Shown: positions 1 to 9,923 of the stretch, one piece after another
Layout: each line of letters begins with the position of its first letter
Numbering within the stretch: the first letter of the stretch is position 1
NCBI GenBank assembly: GCA_006386115.1
Contig: VFIW01000106.1
Span: 62,001-126,000 of the forward strand
Direction: 5' to 3'
DNA from: Globisporangium splendens
Taxonomy: Eukaryota > Oomycota > Peronosporomycetes > Pythiales > Pythiaceae
DNA length: 64,000 bases
Notes under the pieces: generated by a model
Seen by the model: only the letters and a program-made list of their open reading frames with translations
Database searches by the model: none
Told to the model about the DNA's origin: nothing
Translations under genes and position numbers: made by a program

Positions 1-1031
1 GCATCTTTGGCGCTCATGCCGTAGGGAAACCGCGGCGATTCGAGCCCCATGTCTGCACCACCCACTGCATAGCCGTACTCACTGAACACCGTCAAGTCCT
101 CTTCTTCAGCGCAGCCGAGTCCGAGCGAGATACTGCACATCGAGTGGTACTTGCACAGCACAATGATCGCGTGGACGAGTTCCGAGACCGACCACGAGTC
201 GTCTTGGTCCGACGCAAGCAACTCCGCAATGTGATCGGCCGTGATCAGCCATGGCCGATGTGCTAGCAGCGAACTGATCTCGTGGAGACGGAAAAGCTTC
301 GGCGCAACGTAGTCGATGCCCTTGATCCACTCAGGCTCCCCACCGTTCACCAAGAAATAATACTGTTGGGTGTCGGCCAAATAGTGACAGCGCAGTTCCG
401 ACGCAGCCATGGCACCGATGTAACTTCGCCAGGGGAGCGGCAGGGGTCCATCACGCAGCATGATCGACGAGACGCTGTCCTGGTATAGCGACAAGTAGCT
501 CTTGTGCCACGCAAGCAGCTGGATGAGGTGGCTCACGCGTCCTGTCATCAAAAACGATCGCTGGAACAGCACTTGGAGCTCTTCGTCTTCGTTGTTCTCG
601 AGATGCTCGACTTGGCTGTTGTCCACGAAATACGACACGCGGTGGCGCTTTTCGCGCAGGACGCTGTACGCTGGAATCTTTTCTTCTACTTCTTCCACGA
701 GCTGCATGAACGCTTCGCGCATCGTCTGGAACGGCGACTTGCGAGCTAACCGCACAACCGTCGGGTAATAACTACCGATGGATTTCTCGCCAAACTCGAC
801 ATCATTCTCGAGCATCTCGCGCAATTCCTGCACGATCAGCGTCGTCATCTTCTTCTGGACCACCGGGTCGGACACGAGCAGACGGCGGAAAAACGCATCG
901 CGCTGCGCGCTGATCTTGTGCACGAACTCTTCCTGGTACGACGTTAGCGAGAGACTCGACTCCAAAGACGACGTTGACGACAGCGGCAGCGACAACGGCG
1001 ACGATGAGTTCGACACGGTCGATTGACTCAT
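1..1031 (-). CDS. SESN: Sestrin family protein, 3' end outside window
   Basis: The open minus frame starts at the ATG at 1031 and runs off the left edge after 343 codons. After a Ser-rich N terminus it reads as sestrin: LPWRSYIGAMAASELRC, then GGEPEWIKG, then LLAHRPWLIT, then WSVSELVHAIIVLCKYHS. Sestrins are stress-induced regulators of TORC1 through GATOR2, with an alkylhydroperoxidase-like N-terminal fold. Of the human SESN2 Cys125/Tyr127/His132 set, Cys (about residue 215) and Tyr (217) are kept, but the His position (222) is Gln. The leucine-binding C-terminal half is not in the window. Family call is firm; peroxidase activity is doubtful. Confidence 0.85.
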   Translation of the reverse strand, partial: MSQSTVSNSSSPLSLPLSSTSSLESSLSLTSYQEEFVHKISAQRDAFFRRLLVSDPVVQKKMTTLIVQELREMLENDVEFGEKSIGSYYPTVVRLARKSPFQTMREAFMQLVEEVEEKIPAYSVLREKRHRVSYFVDNSQVEHLENNEDEELQVLFQRSFLMTGRVSHLIQLLAWHKSYLSLYQDSVSSIMLRDGPLPLPWRSYIGAMAASELRCHYLADTQQYYFLVNGGEPEWIKGIDYVAPKLFRLHEISSLLAHRPWLITADHIAELLASDQDDSWSVSELVHAIIVLCKYHSMCSISLGLGCAEEEDLTVFSEYGYAVGGADMGLESPRFPYGMSAKD

Positions 1032-3736
1032 ACGATGGACAGATACTGCGACGCGAGAAACCGTGCAGCTGTGTCTGTGTTAGTGATCTGTGAGGTGTCT
1101 ATGAGCGTGGTTGCCTTGAACTTTCTTTCCGTGGAACACAGGAAGACGAAGGATCACGACGCAGGGGAATCTGGACGACAGCGCAGCTGTAGGCCTGCGT
1201 AGCGATAAGTAAGGATGCTTTCTGCTGTTGCTTGGGTGTAGAGAGCGATGGCGGAAGCGTAAACGACGCAATCAATCAACAGATGAACACACGTCTCGAC
1301 TTCTCTCCTTCGGCTCCAGTTTAAGAATGGACAGCCATTTGCAAAAAGCACCACAGTTGGTGCGCGACTGTACTCTTTCGGACCCAATAGTTCATTTGAA
1401 GTACATATTTTCCACCAATCCGAGCCGGCTTTATTGTTGAGACCTGGATTTTGATTGGTTGCGTGGATGGGACTCTGTGAGGTACGGTACTGTCGCTGGC
1501 TTCCATTTAGCAAACGAGCGAGCGACTCGTCTGCCCATTTTGGCGTGGGAAGAGAGATAGAGAGATAGAGAGAGAGAGAGTGGAGGGAGGATGGATGACA
1601 CGTCCGAGCGTCCGCCTGCGATTGGATTGCAGTCAAGAAGCACTGCGATTATTCACTGTCCACGTGCCGAAGAATGGAGGTTGCAGCTTACGCAGTGGAC
1701 GCAACTGCTCAATAGCAATCCCTCAGCGTATCCATCGACAGTAGGCAAATGCAGTGGTCTTTCTTGTGTGCCAGAGCCATTGTAGCTCTTGATTGTGGAG
1801 AAGGCTGTGAATTGTGATGATACGAGAGTGTGTTCTTGTGGTGGTCTCAGCTGGTTCCTAGTGGCTTCAAAACACTGGGCAAACAGACGAGCGAGCGCAC
1901 GAGCGGACGGAAGAGCGGACGAAGGGTAGGGTCAGCAGACACTTACAGGTGGTCTCTATGTGTAGAAGGGGAAGGGTAAAATGGGTCAAAGATGCGGCAG
2001 TCGTTACCCTACCCGCGAACCGTCCCCTTCGCTCCTCCCCCGGCTGGGCAACACACCCTCATTCGCCAACTGAGAGTGGTCCCAAATACGGTACCGTAGG
2101 CTCATACCTGAGTCACACACACACTTTACCCCAAAAATTCCCAAAGCGGTTACAAGTGAGCTCCTCCTTTTTTGCCATTTCGAGCGAAACGTCCACGAGA
2201 AAAACAGCAAAAGAAAGCAATTGTGCCGCCCCTCATCACTCGCTCTTGCCCCCTCCGCCAGTCATTTCCGATAACGCTGAAACGCGTATCTATATGATAC
2301 CCACGCGTCCCATTTCTGCTGCTTTCGGATGCTGATGCATTTGAAAACCATCATCTCGAAACTATAACGCAGCATCTGCTGGAAATCATCATTGCGACTT
2401 GTTGTCGCTTCATATCGCACACTTGACCAGAGCGCAATTGTGCTCGTGAGTTGCGGCTTTATGTTAATTCAGTATGAGACACCAAGAGAAATTGAAGAGA
2501 ACTGTCTATGCCTTGCTTTTCGCTGGTAGAATGCGATCTGCAGCTCTAATCGGGGCGATTACGCGAGAATAGAGTTTGGATGCAGGAAAATACTGATTTC
2601 GTGGTCGGATCAAGCTGTGCGTCCTATTGTAACGTAAACTGTGTTCACGGCACGAAGCGAGACACACTCACTCACGCACACACGTCTGCGATACAAACCA
2701 GGATCCCACAAATCTCAGTCTCTTCGGTTTGTGTGCCTGTGAACATGTCGTTCCTCTGCCACTGTGCAGCCTTCCTGCTCTCTATATCTATCGCTTTCAT
2801 TCTCGCTTCTCATTTTCGAGTCTGCTCCTGTATTCTTTTTCCTGGCTACTCTCTATTGAGATGGGTGACGTCGAAGAGAACCACGCCGAGTTCATCCGCA
2901 TTCGTCATCGGCCTCTGTGTTATTTCATTATGGAATGCGGATCGCAAAGATAATCTTGGTTGTCGTTGTTGATTTTGAAAGTGTGCCAGCGACCATTTCA
3001 GTTGCTCCACAAGATGTAACCGAAGCGGTTGCTTTAGTTCACACAGAAGCAAAAGAGGTCAGGCTCATATCCTAAAGATTGGGCTGATGCGGGGAGGTTC
3101 TGAAAAGAGCAGCGCTTTGGTGGATGACAGCCGCTTTTGACAATCGCACAACGCAGCCCGACAGCCAGGGCACGCGGCACTCTAGCCGCCTGACGAATGC
3201 GCGTGCGCAAGGGGTGGTCATTTGCACAATTTGCAATTTGCCGGAAAAAAACGGCGTCCTTGAAATTTGACAACAGCATAGATATGCAGAAGGGACTGCT
3301 GACGTTATTTTCAACAAGAGGGAGATTGTCGGCGCTTGGACATTGGTCGGACTTCTGTGGGGGAGTCTATGCTGCCAAAACCTGGCTTTACAAACTTTAA
3401 AGAACACAGAGAGCTCTATTTCGCCGCATATTGCAGCACGTTTGCGCTCAACATGGCCATTATAAAAAGATGCTCGTAAGAGCAAAAGTCGATATATCGA
3501 GTCTTAGTCGTCCCACTTTGATTCCTGGCTCGTCTGCGGGGAACGAACGGCATTTCTAGATTGACATCTGAAACGGCTACCTCGAGTCTTCGATAAAGTA
3601 CGATTTCGGACAGTATCATGTTCGCATCAGACACGTATCAGATTGAAGATACGTGTCCGCGAAAGGTCGCAATACCTGATCCCGCCATCTTGCACTTTGG
3701 AGCTCTCGACAGGCAGGTGCAGCAGCGAAAACGAAA
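1032..3736. other. Intergenic region, no gene supported
   Basis: These 2.7 kb lie between two divergent genes. I see a GA-rich microsatellite at about 1552-1580, a 12-bp palindrome TACGGTACCGTA at 2087-2098 and a related GGTACGGTAC at 1481-1490. Short open frames exist (for example 2580-2972), but none has a recognisable domain, good composition or supported splice partners. Inverted CCAAT boxes (ATTGG) occur near 1455 and 1624. Confidence 0.5.
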
Positions 3737-6247
3737 ATGGTACGTTCCGCATGCGTGCGCTCAACTTGCAGTAGACGACGCGCTGCGCATGGATTGCTCA
3801 TGGAGATGTGCGTTACTACTGTGTGTCGCTGGGCTTCGTCTGGTGCGTCGCTGTGTGCGATTGATGGGACGCTGACAGCCGCCGAAGAAGAAGGGCAAGG
3901 CGCCCAAGAAGACCAAGGAGGAGCTTGAAGAAGGTGCGTTGTCTATTCACTCGCTCTATAGATCGACGATCATTTTGTTGTTGCTGTTTGCCAACTTGAA
4001 GTTCTGCGTTGATGGGGATGCTCACTATCTCGTGTTGTTGTGCGCTTGCCACGGAATGCCGGATGACACCCTTTCTTCTGTGAATATTGTGCAGAGCGTC
4101 GATTGCAAGAGGAAGAGGAAGCGCGGTTGCGCGCCGAAGAGGAGAAGCGCCTCGAGGAAGAGCGCAAGAAGCGCGAGCTGGAAGAGGCCAAGCGCCGTGA
4201 AGAAGAAGCGAGAAACCGCGCGGCCGAGCTCGAGCGGCTCAGCATCGAGTATGAAGCGACTGAGCTCGACATCGAAGGAAAGGTGCAGCGGCTCGCCGAG
4301 ATCTTACGAACCCAAAAGGAAGCAAAAGATGTATGTCAGCGCTTTTCTCTGCAACCAGCATGGTGATGATGTGAGCATGCTGAAATTGTGTCTTGATATA
4401 CGTAGTGAGAGAAGTATTTAGCCTGCGAACCTCGTCCGGATGCACAAGTTGAAGGCGACATGAACTCGTTCCTGAACTCCTGGTCACTGGAGGTATCGGC
4501 GGATCTCCCGGAAGTCGCGAGCACATGCGACAGCGCGAACGAAGTGATCAACGACCTCGTCCACGTCGGCGCGAATGCGAAAGCGACGAACGACGCGGTG
4601 CTTTACGACCAGTGTACGATGCTCATCGACAAGATCCAGCAGATGATCAACGAGAAGATCGAGTACGCGTCCGGAAATATCCTACAATACGCTGATGAAT
4701 ACACCGATAGCAACTCGCGCAGCGAAGTGAAGATGGGGAATGCGAGCAACTGGGTCAAGCTCGGGCTCTGGGTCAACCTGATCGCCAAGGGCTCCCGGAA
4801 CAAGAAGATTGATTTTCAAGAACTGGGGATCTCCGTGGACCTGCCAAAGGCTGTCATCGTACAGTCGTTAGCGCTTCGAGTGATTCACTTGCCGTACGAT
4901 CCTCTCTCGATCAAGAAGAGGCAGAACATCGATTTCGCTCTTGGAGGCATCTTTTCATTGGAGCTGCTTGCCATTCCACCACCGCCGAAACGTGCCCGAG
5001 GCTGGATGATGCGCGAAGTCGCCGATACGAGCGAGCCCCTCAAACGTCTGAGCTATCCGCTAGAAGGGATGGTCGTCTCTGCTGTGCTCCCCATTGAAGC
5101 GAGTCTTTTGCTCCCTACAGATGCGATCGTCTCAGGTACGCCCCGCATCGGGTGGTGGGATCTACAGGCTGAAAGCTGGGAAGAAGACGGTATCTCGGAA
5201 GTCGTTTTCCATCCCGAGACTAATATTGTGACATTCAGCACCATGAAACTCACCCATCTGGCGGTGTTGCAGCAGCGTGACTTGAACTTTCAAAAGTACT
5301 ATTGGCACCTCACGATGAGCACCAAGACTCACAACAAAGCGCATCTGAAGCTCAAAACCGAGCACTACGACTCGATTCACTTTGAGATCACGGATGCGGG
5401 TTGTCGTCTCGTGGCTCCTCAACTTCCCCAGCTCAGCTACTTGCACCAAAAGTGGTTACCACCTGGGGGATTGCTCATGAAACTCACAGCATCGGGCATT
5501 GGACTTTGTCCTGCGCTTGATGATGATCTCCGATTCGGATTTACTCCAAAGCAAAAGGGGTCAGAAGACCGCGTGATCAACGAAGTCGTGAGTGTTGTTG
5601 CTGCGTACGAGATCAGCATTGGGAACTTGTCGCTCGAGTCTAACAGTGGCGGCGTGAAGTGGTTGAGCGCCATCGATAGCCTAAAGCAGATCGTGTTTGC
5701 CGTGAAGGAGATCTATTGGCCGTACATTGGAAGTGAAGGTGCCGAGGACGAGGACGATCACAGCGACAACAATTTCGAGTTTCGCCAGCTGCACGCTACC
5801 AGCGCATCCTTCGTGAACGTGCTCACCGAAGTCGATGACGAGGTAAGCGGTGGCGGAGTGAAATTCCGCATCGATCGCAGCGAAGACCCGTACGACACGC
5901 ATGTGCATCTGAAGAAAGTGCTGGAAGACATTTCGTCTCCAGACGCCAAAGACAGAATGGAGAACTCGAACGTGCTTTTCGAGTTTATGCTGAAGAAAAT
6001 GCTCAGCCTGCTTCGGCTGTTTAGCTACTCGAAGCCGCTCTGTGCCGTCGCGAGCACCACGAGCTCTAGTCTGATCACCACCGAGGACGAGTTGCCCACG
6101 CCTGCTGCCGCGGAAGGACTCGGATTTGACGACGGCTCCGCAGGCACTGTGAACGGCTCCTTTCCAGCGAATGCTTCGGAAGCGATAGTGGATAAAGTAA
6201 GCATGGAGGAACCAGTTGATATGGTCACTGGGGAAGCGGCCAGCTAA
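3737..6247 (+). CDS. DNAI7: Axonemal dynein arm protein, DNAI7/CASC1/IC97 type
   Basis: Exons 3737-3739, 3879-3933, 4095-4330 and 4412-6247 join in frame to 709 aa. The N terminus is Lys-rich (PPKKKGKAPKKTKEE), followed by a charged single helix rich in E/R/K (about residues 20-95). Then comes the family signature KYLACEP...FLNSW and the long beta-rich body. The family is the inner-arm dynein intermediate chain IC97 (FAP94), which acts in flagella, so zoospores are implied. The first exon would consist of the ATG alone, with GTACGT directly after it. The last acceptor (GAG before AAG-TAT) is the least certain join. The acidic Ser/Ala-rich tail ends at TAA 6245. Confidence 0.8.
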
Positions 6248-6370
6248 CCATGCGTTGGCAGTCAGTGACTGAGGGACACAGATTTATATTTATGTACACG
6301 ATCTTTATGGCATTTTCATCTGGTTACTAGTGTTCTTTTGCTGTCTCGCTCTTGCGATGTTGCCTCGGGA

Positions 6371-7618
6371 TTATGCGAACTTGGACGGGATTCCAAGGTG
6401 TGCCACGAGCTCAGTGTAGCCACCGATGTACTTGCCATCGATGAAGATCTGCGGCACGGTCTTCACTGGCTCGCCCACGATTTGCTGCAACGTCGGAATG
6501 GACAAGCGCGTTGGCACGTCCACATCTTCGAACTCCCACTCGCGTTCTCTGAAAATATCCTTCGCTGCTAAGCAGTACTTGCACGTCGGCTTGGTGAAGA
6601 TCACAATGCCCTTGTTCTGTCGGGTCTTCTCGAGCAAGAGCTGGTCGGATTCCGAGAGCGCAAGCGGATCTTCAATGATCTTGAGATCGTCCAAGTTCAT
6701 GTTAATATCCACGTGCAGACCGCATTCTTGCTGCGCGCCGTTGAAGCGGCCAGCGCGATCATTGCCGCCGTCTGCCTCCGTGACTGGTCGGCTGGAGTGG
6801 GCGTCGCCGATGCTTTCATAGCCCTGTGCCTTCAATGGATGGTACGGCAGGTTGTTCTCCGCCATGTACTGCTCCACTTGTGCTTTGGTCCACTTCAAGA
6901 TCGGGCAGATCTTGAGGCGTCCGTCGTAGATGTTGACAATCTTCATCGTCTCGCGGTGAGACGTCTGATCCGCACGCACGCCAACAAGAAGCGCCTTCGC
7001 GTTCAGTTCCTTCAGCGCGCGTTGCATCGGCTCCACTTTGCGGATGTAACCATACTGCTTGTGCGCTTCTGGGGTCTCAATCTCATGCAACTTGCCGTAC
7101 AGAGCTTCCATTCGCGCAGGCGTGATCGACGACTGGTACACCTTGATGTTCAGATCCAACTGCTTGGTCAAACTCGCGGCAAACAGGTACGTCTCGCGCG
7201 GCAAGTAGCCTGTGTCGATCCAGATCACTGGGATTTCCTTGTCCACGGAGCGCACGAGATTGAGCATCACGGCGGACTGGATGCCGAAGCTCGAGCTCAG
7301 GACAGTGCTCACGCCGAACGTGTCGTACGTCCACTGGATGATCTCCTGTGGGGTCTTGCCCGTGAGCTGGTTGTTCATCTGCTCCACGTACGACTCGAGC
7401 GAGTCGTAGAGGCTCGTGTCATACAGGGACTCGGAGGCACACGAGTCGGTCATGGTGCTTTGCGTGCTTCTGTACTGGGACCTGCTCAGGTGTCGGATGC
7501 TGCAGGATGGTCTGCGCAGAAGAAGGAAGATTGCGGAATGACGCATCGCTGGCTGATGGCGCATACATGCGTGAGGGGTGTCGCTGACGGTCCGCCGCGA
7601 GCGGAGCTCCTGGTTCAT
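6371..7618 (-). CDS. PAPS reductase fused to glutaredoxin
   Basis: Single exon, 415 aa. Residues about 75-300 are a CysH-type phosphoadenylylsulfate reductase: SSFGIQSAV for the nucleotide loop, YHPLKAQGYESIGD, and catalytic ECGLH at about 297. The paired-Cys motifs of [4Fe-4S] APS reductases are absent, so PAPS is the expected substrate. Residues about 330-415 are a glutaredoxin with a CKYC active site, TVPQIFI and GGYTEL. The fusion would supply its own reductant for making sulfite in assimilation. The first 45 residues are rich in Arg/Ser/His with few acids and resemble a mitochondrial presequence; internal Met codons (25 and about 57) are alternative starts. It is divergent from the AAAP transporter. 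Confidence 0.88.
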   Translation of the reverse strand: MNQELRSRRTVSDTPHACMRHQPAMRHSAIFLLLRRPSCSIRHLSRSQYRSTQSTMTDSCASESLYDTSLYDSLESYVEQMNNQLTGKTPQEIIQWTYDTFGVSTVLSSSFGIQSAVMLNLVRSVDKEIPVIWIDTGYLPRETYLFAASLTKQLDLNIKVYQSSITPARMEALYGKLHEIETPEAHKQYGYIRKVEPMQRALKELNAKALLVGVRADQTSHRETMKIVNIYDGRLKICPILKWTKAQVEQYMAENNLPYHPLKAQGYESIGDAHSSRPVTEADGGNDRAGRFNGAQQECGLHVDINMNLDDLKIIEDPLALSESDQLLLEKTRQNKGIVIFTKPTCKYCLAAKDIFREREWEFEDVDVPTRLSIPTLQQIVGEPVKTVPQIFIDGKYIGGYTELVAHLGIPSKFA

Positions 7619-8121
7619 CCATGCTGGTGCTTGCCTGCCTGGCAGAGGTCAATGACGTCCGTTGGGAGATGGTTGCCGCACCTCTGATTGGTCGAAAAGC
7701 AGCGCCTCATCGGCGGAAAATGCTGCTTCACATAGGAGCATAGACGTGACTGAGCTCCCATTAACCAATCAGCGTCCAGACTGAAGTTTTGTCACCTTTT
7801 TGGCGGCTCTGAGATAATCAAATATCAGTCGAAACATGGTCTATATATATTAAAATAGTACTCGAAGAGAGTGTGTGTCATAGCGATGACGCAAGCAAGA
7901 ATGTTTGAGTTGATAGTGTGCAGAACGGAATAGACGACCATGAGCGGCAAGTTTTCGCTGTTCTGTCTGGCACAGTAATCTGACGCTATGTACAGTTGTG
8001 TATGCGATAAAGTACGAGTTCTGTGACTTTTCTTGTTGCAAATGAACTCGCTGTGAGTCAAAAAGCCGAACTCTCGGAAGGTGTCGGATCCATCGCTGTC
8101 ATTTTCGTGACTCTCTGAACG
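7619..8121. promoter_or_regulatory. Divergent promoter region
   Basis: These 503 bp separate the starts of the PAPS reductase fusion (-) and the AAAP transporter (+). They contain an inverted CCAAT box (GATTGG, near 7685) and a CCAATCA (near 7764), and an AT-rich stretch with TATATATATTAAAA near 7843. Factor binding is inferred from motif only. Nothing in the region looks coding. Confidence 0.4.
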
Positions 8122-9666
8122 ATGGCAGGGCGAGGACGTGAGCAGCAGCCGCTGCTACATGCGAACAGCTTTGATGTCGAATCTGCTGCTGGATCGCGAT
8201 ATGTTCCCGGAAGCAGCAACAGCATCTCACCAAACGAGAAACGACGTGATCATCTTGCATCGTTTGAAACGGGGTTCCCGGCGCTCGTCGATGACGGTAT
8301 GCTGCACCAAACTGCGTCAAGAAGAGCATCCGTTGATCCTTGCAGCAAAGCGAAGAAAACGACGATTGGGTTGGCGCGATTCTTGAGCAATTGCGGAGTG
8401 TCGTTTACGCTGCTGATGTCGGCTATCGGCGCCGGGACGCTCTCCGTGCCATACACATTCCTGCTGCTCTCGCCCACGGAAGCTGTTGTTACGCTGTGTC
8501 TTGTCGGCGCTGCGATGGCGTTTACTGCGGATATTATCTTGCGTGTGCATGTGGCAGTCGCAGCGAAAAGTGGCAACGAAGAGATGCGGGAAACGTACCA
8601 AGAACTCGCCGTGTATGCAAGTGGTCCGCGGCTAGCGCGAGTGGTCGGCTTCCTGACAGCGTTCGCGGTTTTTGGAGCATGTGTGGGATGCGTCCGTGTT
8701 GTGAGGGACATGGCGCCGACACTGGTGTCGATTTTCTACTTGTCACATGGCGCCACATTTGATCAACTTGCACCTGAAACACAGCATGTGTACGTGAACA
8801 ATGCGGTCTGGCTGATCTTCATGATCGTGATCCTCCCGCTGGGATTTTTCAAGAAGATATCGGCATTGCGTTTCTCTTCGTACCTCGGGTTCGCGTTCTC
8901 CCTCTACCTCGTCGGTGCAGTAGCGTACCGAGCAATGTTTGGCGCAGATGGAGACACAACTGCAAGTGTCGTTCCAGCTGCTGGAATTCCTCAAGTCAGT
9001 GGATCGAGTTTCACTCGTCTCTCGGAAGCTATCGGCATCTACAACTTCACTTTCATGTTGCATCTGAATGTGATCCCGCTTTTGGCTCAGTTGGTGGTGA
9101 ACACAAGCAGCGACAGTGGAGAAGCTGCATTGCGTCGTGCAGAACGGAAGATGCACTACAACGTGTACGGGGCTGTGTTTGTTTGCGTCCTGCTGTATGC
9201 AACGTTCGGTCTCTGCGCGGCATCGATCTACGGCCCTTCAACACAAGGCAACATCCTGCTCAATCTGGAGCACGATCCGATCATGGCAGTGCCTCGGATC
9301 GCGATTCTGTTCACGATTTTATTCTCGTTCCCGCTTCTATTCCATCCGCTGCGCTCTCTCGTACTGGAAATGCAGGTGTGCGGAGAGAATCCGACGTTAT
9401 GGACTCAAGTCGTCGTCTCGGTCGTGCTGCTCGTCACCCAAATATTTGTTGCCATGCGTGTTCCGGGCATCCAAGTCGTGTTTTCCTTCGTGGGGTCGAG
9501 CATTTTGCTGCTGCTGTGCTACTTGATGCCGACGATCTTCTACGAGCGACTGTACCCATGGCGAGGCTCACGAGACGCAAGATTGCGGCTCTGGGTATTG
9601 CGCGGCCTCCTGGTCGTCGCGACGGTCTTTTGCACAGTGGCCACAGTGCAGCTCATCTTCAAGTAA
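8122..9666 (+). CDS. AAAP family amino-acid transporter
   Basis: Single exon, 514 aa. A hydrophilic N terminus of about 85 residues precedes roughly ten or eleven hydrophobic segments. The first bears the family hallmark GAGTLSVPYTF (about residues 108-118), and a later loop has GNILLNLEHDP. The family (SLC38/AVT-like) moves neutral amino acids across the plasma or vacuolar membrane, usually with H+ or Na+. The start ATG at 8122 opens a short polar tail as in the paralogue at 36033-37595, and the two proteins align throughout, so they are ancient duplicates. A third, broken copy lies at 27337-27570. The substrate cannot be read from sequence. Confidence 0.88.
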   Translation: MAGRGREQQPLLHANSFDVESAAGSRYVPGSSNSISPNEKRRDHLASFETGFPALVDDGMLHQTASRRASVDPCSKAKKTTIGLARFLSNCGVSFTLLMSAIGAGTLSVPYTFLLLSPTEAVVTLCLVGAAMAFTADIILRVHVAVAAKSGNEEMRETYQELAVYASGPRLARVVGFLTAFAVFGACVGCVRVVRDMAPTLVSIFYLSHGATFDQLAPETQHVYVNNAVWLIFMIVILPLGFFKKISALRFSSYLGFAFSLYLVGAVAYRAMFGADGDTTASVVPAAGIPQVSGSSFTRLSEAIGIYNFTFMLHLNVIPLLAQLVVNTSSDSGEAALRRAERKMHYNVYGAVFVCVLLYATFGLCAASIYGPSTQGNILLNLEHDPIMAVPRIAILFTILFSFPLLFHPLRSLVLEMQVCGENPTLWTQVVVSVVLLVTQIFVAMRVPGIQVVFSFVGSSILLLLCYLMPTIFYERLYPWRGSRDARLRLWVLRGLLVVATVFCTVATVQLIFK

Positions 9667-9923
9667 TAAATCCCAATGCGTGCATCCAAATCGTGCCGTT
9701 CAGTGTGAGTTCATCAAGGATGCCACGAGTCTCGTTAATTACCGAAGTTAGAATGCAAGCCATAAATATGTGTAATCTGACTCTTTCATCTTCGTGAATT
9801 GCAAATATAGTACTAAACACCATCACTCTGCTCGCACGAATTGAAGTTGAAGTGCAACCTTGCCGCGCACGCACGAGCGCGGAGCGGAGCGCCATTGCAG
9901 AATCGGCCAGAAGAGGGAAACGC

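Noticed and set aside
2580..2972. 130-codon frame with a hydrophobic segment
   Set aside because: Low-quality composition, CA/TC repeats within it, no family features.
6713..7687. 324-codon plus frame opposite the PAPS reductase
   Set aside because: Antisense of a gene with clear catalytic motifs; Leu/Arg/Val-rich translation without features.
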